Part shown: positions 46,201 through 58,200 of the stretch, in pieces
How positions within the stretch are numbered: the stretch's first letter is position 1
Layout of the letters: each line of letters opens with the position of its first letter
Source of the DNA: Doris montereyensis
Taxonomy: Eukaryota > Mollusca > Gastropoda > Nudibranchia > Dorididae
DNA length: 64,000 nt
Direction of reading: 5' to 3'
Assembly (NCBI GenBank): GCA_037039925.1
Contig: JAXRKP010000101.1
Coordinates: 91,001-155,000, forward strand
The notes under the pieces: generated by a model
The model's database searches: none
Told to the model about the DNA's origin: nothing
The model's input: only the letters and a program-made list of their open reading frames with translations
Program-made: the position numbers and the translations under genes

Positions 46201-49200
46201 CAGTTGTAACCACACATGTACTTGCTGGCCACGTTGCCTATCCACTTGTTTGCTCCTTGCTTGAGGAAGACCTAATTTTGATTTTGGGAATTTCTCGCTT
46301 AAGAGCCCCGTTCTAGTCCACAAATTTCAGTACTGCCATGCCCTTGAAGAATTGAAGGCATGATAAAACAAAAAGATACTAACTGACCCCCCCCAGAAAA
46401 ATCAACAAAGTTCCTGTAGACATCTAGTTCATTATGCAATTTTAAAAAAAACCCTTGAAATTCAGATATTTGTTTATTTCACTAGAATTTACCCCTTCAG
46501 CGGTGAGCTCAGGGTGGACTAAGAGCGAACTGAAATAATGAAAGACATGTGAGAGAGGCATAGAAAATAAGTAGAACCTTCCAGTAGCATCCATTCGCCA
46601 ACCACTTGAAATTAAGAACAAAAACAATTTCTGAGGCCTCACAAAACAAACCTACAAAAAGAGTTTCAGCAAAAACCCTAAATCAAACGAATAGTGTAAT
46701 GAAAAAAACCAAACAAAACAACTCGCCAGACTCACCTTGTTGGTCGTGTTTGATCTGAGCTAGCAAATCCCAGGCCGTTTAGAATCATGGCCGCCTTAGC
46801 CGGTGCCTTGTCGGACTCAATGGCTTCAAGGGCTTTGTAGACTTCCTGTAGGCGCGTGCCCAAAACATTGTCTTTGTCTTGGCCAGGACTGAAAATCAAA
46901 TTTGGAAATGAAAGGTTCAGTGTCATGGAATGTTAGGGCAATTAATGGAAAGAAATTAGCTGAAGAAAGGCAAAAATTCAAAGTAGATATTTTGGCTATT
47001 ACAGGAACAAAGAAAAAAGGACAAGGAATAGAAAATGTAAGACCAAATCATACTTTAATTTTCTCAGGAGATGTCAAAGATAGAGCTAGAGCAGGAGTAG
47101 GCCTCCTAATGCATAAAAGGCAAGAAATGCTTCTAGAAAGTTGGAATTTTGTAAGCCCACGGCTATTAGAGGTAAATATTAAACCAAAAGAAGGAGACAT
47201 TAAATTATTAATAGCTTATGGACCAAACGAAGATGCCACCAAAGAAGAAAAAGATATCTTCGAAAACGATTTACAAATAGCTGCAGAGAATCTCAAACCC
47301 AAACAGGAATTAATGGTTTTAGGAGATTTAAATAATGTAGAAACATCAGGAGGAGTAATAGGTAATGAAGGAGAGACAACAACTTCTCCAAATGGAGAGA
47401 GACTAATAGATTTTTGCCTAAAGAATAACATGAAGATAGCTAACACATTTTTCTCTCATAAAGGTATCCACAAATATACAAGAGTAAATGAAGACAGGTG
47501 TGAAAAGTCAATCTAAGACTACATAATAGTTAGCAGTTCTTTTTTACAGTACAATGGATGCTAGAGTAAGCAGAGAAGCTGAAATATTTTGTGATCATCA
47601 CCTAGTGATAGCCAAAATGAGATTATTAACTGAAGAAAACAAACAGAAAAGGAAAGAAGAAAGCTACTAAACTCAAAACAGAAGAACTAAATAAACCAAT
47701 AGTAAAACAGATATACCAGTCCAAGATTAAAAGATCTATCACTGAAAGACAGATGCATAAGGAAGCACAGTAGAAGAAAAGTGGCAGATGTATAAAGAAA
47801 CACTCCTCAGTTGTACTGAAGAGGTCTGTGGTAGGAAACAAATTAAAGGAGATAGGAACTATCGCCAAAGAGGAAGTTAGGAAAGCAAAACAGGAACAGT
47901 GGGGAGAGTTTGGACAAAGACTTCAAGAAAGCTTTCAAGGAAATCAAAAGCTGTTCTGGGGAGCAATGAAGAGCATGAGAAAGACCAAAGCATGCCCAAA
48001 ATTAAGAACGCCAAAGGAGAAATAGTGAAAGGAGATAGCTAAATCATGGAAACGTGGAGAAAGTATTTTCAACAAGTACATAATCCCTCAAGAACATATG
48101 AAACAAGAAGTACAGATCAATTATTAAGAGTAACAAGTAATCGAGATGAGACAGTTGAAGATGTAGATATCTCAATGAAAGGACTTCAAACAGCTATAAG
48201 AAAAGTGAAATTAGGAAATGCCCCAGGAGCAGATCAAATTTATCCAGAAATGATTAAAAACCAAGGGAGAGAGGCAGACAAACTACTACACGCAATATGT
48301 TAACAAGCATGGAAGTCCAAACAGGTGCCAGACGACTGGAATGATGGAACGGTAGTACCAATACACAAGAAAAGATCAACTATGGAATGCTCAAACTATA
48401 GAGGGATATCACTACTTACCTTACCAGGAAAAGTGTATGACAGAATTCTGGAAATGAGACTAAGGAAAAGAGTAGAGGATCGGATTGAAGAATACCAGAG
48501 TGGATTTAGACCAGGAAGAAGTGTACAAGATCCCATATTTACAATTAGTCAAATAACAGAAAAATTCCTTGAGAAACATTGACTTGCACCAGTGTTTTAT
48601 TGATTTAGAAAAGGCATTTGACACTGTGAGGAGGGACGAACTATTGATTCCACTTAGAAGCCATTAAAGAAACATATTTTTGGTATTCCTTAAAAGAACA
48701 CAATGTAGAGCAAAATTTAATAGAAGCCATTACAAGTTTTTACAATAAACCAACATGTGTAGTAAGAGTAGCTGGAAATGTATCTGAAAAATTTGATGTA
48801 GATATAGGAGTAAGACAGGGTTGTATCCGAAATCCTCTTTTGTTTATCACATTTATAGATTCATTCGCAAAGGCATCTTCAAAAATAAAGAAAATGAATG
48901 TAGGTATGTGGAAGCTCAAACCTGTAAATGTCAATGCTTTCATTTGCTGATGATTTAGTTCTGTTTGGGAAATCAGAAAGGGACTTCTAGTCAAATATCA
49001 ACATAATGAATAATGAATTAAATAAAAGAGGAATGAGAGTAAATGCAAAGAAAACCAAAACAATGCTAGTAACTAGGAAAGCTAAAACACGAAATCTTAA
49101 ATTAGGCAGGGAGATTTTAGAACAAGTTCAAAGTTACAATTACTTAGGAGTAATGATTAACTCAGAGGAAAAACTAAGAGAAGAAATCAGCCAGAGAATC

Positions 49201-52200
49201 CAAAAGGCAAGTGCAATATATAACCATCTAGGAAAGGCATTTGTAGGTAAACAAGAATTGTCAACAAAAACCAAAATGGCAGTATACAACACAGTTTATT
49301 GTCCTACTCTCCAATATGGCAGTGAAACCTGGACCTTAGACGGTAGGGAATACAGTAGAGTGCAGGCAGCCGAAATGAAATATCTAAGAAGAGAAGTAGG
49401 GAAAACTAAAAGAGACAAAATCAGAAACACAACAATAAGAGATCAAACCAAAGCAGATAGCATAAAAACTAAGATAGAAATGAATCAACTGAGATGGTTT
49501 GGGCATGTTAACAGAATGAATGACAATAGAACAGCTAAATCAGTATACAGTCCTAAAACTCAAGGTAAAAGACCAAAAGGCATACGTCGGAGAAAGTGGG
49601 AAAAAGATATAAAGAGGCAATGGTGAATAATGCAAAGAAATTTAACTCTCACGGAAGGAAACAGAAAATGTCAGGACAGGGCAGCCTAGAGAAAGATCAT
49701 TTAGGGTATTTAAAACCCATACACCGGAAGGTAGAATGGGAGCTGATAAAGAAAGAAAGAAAGGTTGGGTGTCAACGTGGAAGCGGTAATTGATTGATTG
49801 ATTCATTTTTTAAATTTCATTTCAACATACCCTTTATCATACACAGTGATCTCAGAGTGAAGTTAGAGACAGCAACAAGATAAAAGATAAATATAAGAGG
49901 GAAAGGAAAGAAGAAAGGTCTACCAGTAGAGCCCCCCCAACCACCCGTATTAATTGATTGGCTAAACGTTATCTTATTTAAAAAAAGGCAGTCAAATAGG
50001 CCTTTGGCCTGTCTTACATTGAACCCTTCGTAAGAAATATATTCATTGTGACAGTGATGATAATAATGTATGCAGGTGATCTAAGGATGATGCACAGCTG
50101 AACACCCCTCCACCAAAACACACACAAACAGCCCCCCCCCCCCCCCCCCCACCAAAACACTCTGGAATGGAAACCCATCTGTGTTGATACTTATAATGCA
50201 ATGGAGGTAATGATAATGGTGTTGATAGAAAAAACTATGTCTACCAACACTAAAATTGTATCAAACACTGATTTACTATTTCATGGAAATATTTAAACAA
50301 TGACATGTCTTAATTCATGAAAAATATTCCTATCGTAAAAAAAACTGTTAAAATAATATAATGTTTCAAACCCTGGCTGACTACTTCAATTGAAAAATTC
50401 TCTATCATAAAAACCAATCAAATAATATAATTTCTTAAGCCCTCTCTCACTATTTTATTGAGAAATTATGTCCTAAAACATGTTTATATACCTTGTAGAA
50501 TTAAGTTTATTATTGAGTTCTTTCTCTTCCTTCAACAAGGCTGTTCGTTTAAAATCACATTCCAAGACACTTTCAATGGCTCGTGTGTTGTCTCCATCCA
50601 CTTCCTGTTCTACGTGGAGGACAGTGATATGTGACGGAATCTTCAGCTGGCCACTGAAAGCAAGAATGAAAGTATTGATGTGTCAGACACAGAATTACTA
50701 AAAACCAGCAAAAGAAACCTTACAAGAGAAGAAATAATGAAAAAAAATTAAACCCTAAACCATGCCTGGACAAAGAAGAAAAAGAGCAAGGAGAAGAAGA
50801 AGACGAAGAAGGAGAAGAAAAAAACGAAGAGAAAGAAGTAGGGGAAGCAGAAAAATAGGAAAAGGAAGAAGATGAGGAAGAAGAAAAAGATGAAATAAAG
50901 AGGAAAAATAAGAATAAGGAGAAGATGAAGGGGAAGAAGAATGCTTCATTGAAATTTGCTCTGATCACAGATGAGTTAGGAGGAAGAAGCAAGATAAAAG
51001 GGTGTGAATGAGTAAAAGGAAAAAAGGAAGACTTACCAACTGTCCATGAAAAAGAAGAAGGAGAAGAAGAAGGAGGAAAGAAGAAGAAAAAGAACAAAGC
51101 AGTATTAAAAAAAATATTAAAAAATCACATTCTTAAGTCTGCAATTGAGTGAGCCAGGAGAGAGTACATCAACACATCAGTCAAGTCAACATGAAAACAG
51201 AACAATATAAGATATAATAAGATACAACTTTATTGTCCAAATAGTAGCACATTGTGATGGTGTTACAATAACAAACAAAAGGAAATGAATTTAAACAAGG
51301 AGGATCTAGCAGCAACCCCTCCCCCCCACCCCTAAAACAACCAAATAATAATAACACACACACATTCAAAATGCAACAACTGAAGGAGGATTTTTTCCCC
51401 AACTAGGGTGACCTCATGATTTGGGGTATGATTTTTGTCAATCTTGCCCAGGGTCTGCCTTGTAAACAACCATGGGATCTTGACAGACAGACAGACAGAC
51501 AAATAGACACCAAACAAATGAGGATTTCTAACAAGTCAACTGTACACAACCCACAACATACCTGGACAGCATTTTCAACAGCGTGGTTTTGCCCAACCCG
51601 TTGCGTCCTGTGAAGCCAAAACGTCGTCCAAAAACTAAATGAACATCAGCTTCTTTCAGCAAAATCCTGGATAAAAAAACAAACAAATAAACAAAAACAT
51701 AAAATATGTATTACAAAAAAAAAAGAAAGAAGAAGAAGCCTGACATCGTCATAATTACATGAGATAATTTCTTATTGTATACAAAAATAATTTTACTCGG
51801 AGGTAGTTTAGTCGAATTATATTTAGATGAGGTCATATTATCTCCCAGATGTCCAGCGGAAAATGCAAATGCATTTCAAGAAAAAGATGCATCATTGAAT
51901 TTTACATTTATGATAATGACCAGTGATCTAATGGCTGAATGGCATCATAAAAAAAAACAACCAACAACCACATGGAACAACTTAATGTAAGAAATTGAAA
52001 ACCACACGAGACTATCTGTTTTTGTTCAAAGAGAAATTACGTTTGTTGTACATGTATATAAAGAGTTTATTTGCAAAGTGAAACATAGGCTCCAAACTCA
52101 TTTTGAGATATTTTACATGGAAAATGATAAATTGCTCAGTTATCTATAGAATCCGATTTATAGCTATGTGGCATGAGAACGATATTTGTTGTTGTAAGTA

Positions 52201-55200
52201 GTGGATTGCTGAGACAGATAGGTTGGATATACAAGGATATTTAAAATTTGTAACATTGGAGCACACATAAATTCTTCATATCTATGACACACACACACAT
52301 TCTTTCACATGCATATATACATATTATAATAAAGTATTCATAAACCCTCCCGTTGAGATTCAATCTACAATAACAATGAAAATACAGCCATAATGCAACA
52401 TATCAGTTTGACAAAAAGTCAGTAAATGTTGTTTTAAAGCCATTACGGCCCATAGCGCTGGAGCTACTCCGGTTTTCATAGCGTAAAGTAGAACAGATGA
52501 TAATGCTTCCCTCCTAGATGGGACGTTGGTCTGTGGTAGACTAGACCCCCCCCTTCCCCCGATGCGAGTGCACATTTGCGCCACTAGGCTGAGTGGGTGG
52601 ATGGTTACATGTCAGCATTTCAACCATCCCAAAAGTTTGACACAGGCCACAGACGTCAGTTTGAGATTTCACTTCCTCTCTTCAGTTCCTTCAAGACCCT
52701 TACGGTTCCTGGTGCCGGAGTTCATCCCGGTTTCTACAGTGTGAAGTAGAACAGGTGATGAAAACCACCCACTGAATAAGATGTCACATGTTTTTACACC
52801 CAAACTGTTGTAAGTACATATTTGCACCTGGGTTGAGCGGGAAAATGTAAGTTAATTGTCTTTCCTGAGGAACAACGTTGGAACACATATTGCTGCCAGG
52901 GTTCAAACCCAGCACCTTATGATCCCAAATTCGGCAACTTGACGACTAGACTAGGTCATTGACACAACCCAGATTCCACTCATTTGGCCTCAAATCTAAA
53001 CATTTTGGTCAGAGTAGTAACGATAACACCTATAACAGTGAAGTTGTGCATCCGAAGATGAAAAATTTTATAGTTTAAGAAAAACTTTCGCATTTCAACT
53101 TACTTGTCACCATAAGAGACATCAATATTTTCCAAATGGATGTCATATGATTTGTTAGAACCAGACGAGTCCATTTTGGAGTCTTTCCGATTGATTTGCT
53201 GACTCGCGGTGGCCATTTCAGGAACGCTTGATAAGAAAATTGAAACCGTATTAAAATATAAAAATAAAAGTAATAAAGTTAATCAAGATCACACAAGTAT
53301 CTTTGAACTCCTCTGAGTATACATGATACAAAAACAAGACGTTCTGCCAAAAAAAAAAAAAAGACCTATTAAAAACTATGATACTGAATGATCAAATCAG
53401 TCAATGTGATAACACTGGAAAAGAAAAAACCCCCAACCTGACCCAAATAGTTTAATGAGGAATTGATAAAAAAATCATTCCCATCTGTCAACCCAACCCA
53501 AATAGTTAAACAGTGGAATTGATAATACAAATCATCCAGACCTTTCAACCCAACCCAATTAATTAAACAATGGAATTGATAATACAAATCATCCAGACCT
53601 TTCAACCCAACCCAAATATTTAAACAGTGGAATTGATAATACAAATTGTCCGGACCTTTCAACCCAACCCAAATAGTTAAACAAATTGTGGAATTGATAA
53701 TACAAATCGCCTAGACCTTTCAATCCAAACAGTTAAACGGTGGAATTGATAATAGAAATCATCTGGGACTTTTCAACCCAAACCAAATAGATAAAGGGTG
53801 AAATTGAGAATAGAAATCATCCGGACCTTTCAACCCAAACAAAGCAAAATAGTTTAATGGTGGAATGGAAGAAAAGAAATCACTCTGACCTTTCAACCTT
53901 TTTCACTACTTGATTTTCTTTTACGGTCCAATTTCTTCTGAATTTTTCTGTCAGCTTTTTCCAGCTTCTTTTGATCTACCACCTGTCAAAGAAGGGAATA
54001 ATAATAATCATAAATTGACACTATGCTCAGAAAGAAATTGACATTATCTCATGCTCACAAAGAAATTTACACTATATTTCATGCTTACAAAGAAATTGAC
54101 AGCAAAATCTAACCCCCCCCCCCCCCGGTAGGTGGATCGACACCTAGTCTCATTGAGGCGGACGATGAAAAGGAGGTCCCGTGTACAGATCACAACACTC
54201 TGTGCACATTGAAGATCCCTTGGCTGTTTACAGGGCAGTCCGCGCAAAATTAAAAATCCTACCAAAAACCCTGAGATCACCTTAGTTGTGGATGTGGGTA
54301 AATCAAATAAAAAACCCATTTCAGTAGAATTTTGTAGAATAGTCAACAATTCTTATGTTTGTTTCTTACTCACTTAAAAAGAGGGGGAGTGAAGGGTCCC
54401 ACCCTGGTCATAATTCTTAGATTACATTTTGTCTTTTAACTTTTATTGCAGTTTAATAGTTTGGTGATCTGTTGAAAGAATTTGATTTAGGAAAATGACA
54501 ATCTCACTTTACGAATAATCTTACCGAAGCGTTATCTTTTCTGAGAAGCCAGATGTTGTTCTGTGAGGAATCGTCTGTCTCTGTGTCTGCCATGGCCGAC
54601 ATCTGGATGGGGGCATCTAGCACCTTTGCTCTTCCATTGACCGAGGCTCCGGGTCCTCCATTGGAACTGTGGAAGGAAACCAAATTCTTTCATTGCGACT
54701 CAATGGTTAAACATTAGAGTGATGACAGTTAGATCAGATACAGTGGATACCACTTATAACAGCACTGGCTATGACAGAAAATTGGCTATGACAGAAAACT
54801 GGCTATAATAGGAAACTGGCTATGACAGGAAACAAGGACTGGGAAGTGGAAACTGCACCATAGAAGCACAAAAGTATGTATACGGTAGATCTAGGCATAA
54901 TACTTTTTTAATCATGACTTCATTGAGACCCAATGCAGGTGTTTGAAGTGCACGATAGGTCTATAAGAGAAGGGGGAGGGGGGGGGGGGGGAGAGTGTGT
55001 GTCAAATACATTATGATGGCTGACCTACCATTGGTTAATATTTCATGATCAGCGAGTCCCCACTTATAATATCGACTCTGTTATTACTGGTTAATACCGT
55101 AGATTATTTATGCATTTACGGTTGGTTTCTCTTTAAAAAAAAAAAAAAAAAAAAGAAAGAAAGAACGAAACAAAACAAAAAGTCAGAAAAAGAAGAGACG

Positions 55201-58200
55201 GAAAGGCTTTACATAAAATAAATGAAGGGACAGACAGATACGCACAACAGTCTTTCATCACAGTTCAATGAGAAATAAAAAATGCCACTATAGATATAAA
55301 TATTCTACCATGAAAAGCTTTAGTTTATTTATATCATTCAAATCGACCCCGTCCCCCATATACGGTGTGGCGTTGTTGGCCTGGTTGTTAGGTTAATTGA
55401 CCCTGTCCACCATATGTGGTGTGGCGTTGCTGGCCTGGTAGTTAGGTTAATTGATGTCCCCCATATGTGTGTGGCGTTGTTGGCCTAGTGGTTAGGTTAA
55501 TTGACCCCGTCCCCCATATGCGGTGTGGCGTTGTTGGCCTAGTGGTTAGGTTAATTGACCCCGTCCCCCATATGTGGTGTGGCGTTGTTGGCCTAGTGGT
55601 TAGGTTAATTGACCCCGTCCCCCATATGTGGTGTGGCGTTGTTGGCCTAGTGGTTAGGTTAATTGACCCCGTCCCCCATATGTGGTGTGGCGTTGTTGGC
55701 CTAGTGGTTAGGTTAATTGACCCCGTCCCCCATATGTGGTGTGGCAATGGTGGTTAGGTTGCTAGACTTTGGATGAGGTCCTGGGTTCGAATCCTAGCAA
55801 TGTTAGGTCTGACGTTGGGAAAGACCCAATTTCCCCACTCCACCCAGGTGCAAATGGGTACAAGCACTAGCTTGGGAGTAAAACCTGCGTCACCCTAGTG
55901 TCCAGGAGGTGATTATAATCACCTGTTTCACTTTACATTACAGAAACCGGGATACGCTCCGGCTCTATGGGTCGCAATGGTCATGAAGGAATTTTACCAT
56001 AAGTGGTGATTTCATGGTGAAATAAGAGGAGCTGGGAAGCCTCCTAGCAATTTTGAATAATCCAGGTCTCAGAGAAAATAATTCTTCTTTGCTATCGTTA
56101 TCTAAAACCAATATTATTTATATATGTACGCACACACATCACTAGTAATATATATATATAAAAAACAAAGATTAATAATATATCATGCACACACACACAC
56201 AGAACACATACATGATACACACACACACCAATGGCAGCACTCTGCATTGAACCAACTCTCTCACCCTAAAAGCCAGATATTCCTCATCTTCTTACCCTTG
56301 TAGAATACACAGCAGTCTGTCGCATATATCTTTGACTTCGTCCTCTGTCTTACTGTCATCAGCCTGTTGAAGCATGACCCCGACCGCATCATACAAATCA
56401 TCTGAAGTGTTAAACTCCTCCCCGCCATCTTCTAGCATGCCTGGAAATAAATTCAACCAGTACATCGTTACTCACAACTCAACCCAAACAATAAGTCCAC
56501 CAAATGTAAAAATTCCTATGAATAAAACTTGTGACAAGTCAGATATATACAAGCATTGTGGTGTCGAAAGCTTGAGGGTGAACAGTCCGACTGGAGATTT
56601 TTTAAAAGGTAAATGGGTTGAATTATAATCTCAGTTTTAGTAAGTGAGGTCAACGACATTTCATTCTGTATTCTTTAATTCTACGTGAAAGAGAATTGTT
56701 CTAAGAAAATTTGGCAACATTTAAATGAATTTTTTTTTTGCAGTGATCACGTGAGGCAGGGTTTAGATTTTCGTTATTATGCAACAATTACAGTCTACAA
56801 ATGAACCCACAGTAAGAGCTGAAAAAAAGTTTGAAAATACATATAGTTTTATGATCTGGAGTGAAAGCAAACGTATTCCTACCCTGTAAAAGACAGAAAA
56901 AAAATCCATAGGTAACTCTTAATGAGAGTTGAATATCATGAGACTACTGACGGTATACATGACCTTATGGTCGAACAAAAAATTAAATTTTAGATCAGGG
57001 ATCTAATAACGGTAATATCGCGTCAAGATAATTCACCGTTGTTCATCTTGTGTAAGGCTATTGAGAAATCATGAAATTTTTGTTTTTAAATTGTCCGTTC
57101 GGCTTAGCGGAATATTTTTCTTTGATGGTCTCCTTATGGACGGACCAACAATGACCGTAGTCCAGAACGGAGAGCGTTCAGGTAGGTTTGGTTGCATTAA
57201 CAAAACCTGCTTTGGCTTACTAGGCGTGAAACTTATGTAAAGAAGTCCGACAATCAATAGGCTTTCATGATATATTACGTTCTAATAAATAACGACGAGA
57301 TTATTGGTACTATGGGAGGTACAATGATGATGACTCTACGTCCCCACTATGCACACTGGCTTCTTTGCATATAACGATACAAAATTACTAAAAACGCATT
57401 TAAACCAGAAAGAGAATGAAAATAATACTAATAGCACAGGTTCAAGTAGAGTTCAAGATTTCTCAGCGACCGCTCCCATCCCGTATTCAGCGAAACAATT
57501 ATGGATCGATAAAAACACAAATTTGCCCATGTCTAGTGGGGCGGGGAGAATCGAGATCTTGAACGCTTTACGGCGCACTATGTGACTATAGATAGTCGAC
57601 GGACCCAGGCAGTGTCGCGTAACATTGCGCCACGGGCACGCGCCCAAGAATTTTCAGTTACACCTACACCCCTTGACTGAAAAACGACTTTCAACGCTTA
57701 ATTTACTCACCTCACAGTGCTTTGCTATCTCTTAAAATAAATAGAAAATGCATGTTTTATAGGTCTTTTATCATCTGTAAACGTGAACTCCTTTCGTTCA
57801 AACTAAGTCTAAATCCTAGCTTTGCCCGTTGCACACACTCGTTTTTTCATGAAAATGGCTGGGGAAACCTTTCACTGTAAGAAGGTCACTCCCGGTAACA
57901 CTGCGAGCTCTACTTGGGTTAACATAGTATTTATAAATAGTATAAAATAATAACATTGTAAGAAATATGACATTTAAATTTTGACAAAAGAAAGAAATGG
58001 GGATGGACCATTTTGTGAAACGTGCCATATCTGGAATTCTCAGGTTATAACCTTTAAATTTTTAAAAAACTTAATACATGTGAGAAATATGACGACATGG
58101 AAATTTTGGCAAAAAGGGAAATGGGAATGGTCATGGATCAACATGATGCCTGTGTACTTATGATTTTTGTACTTACTATTGACATAGTCAGAAATTTCTT

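Noticed and set aside
50720..51097. Serine/phenylalanine-rich frame on the minus strand
   Set aside because: It is a purine-rich simple tract read in reverse; no conserved motif.
55442..55757. Repeat frames over 55.4-55.7 kb
   Set aside because: Translations of the 63-bp SINE-head array on both strands.
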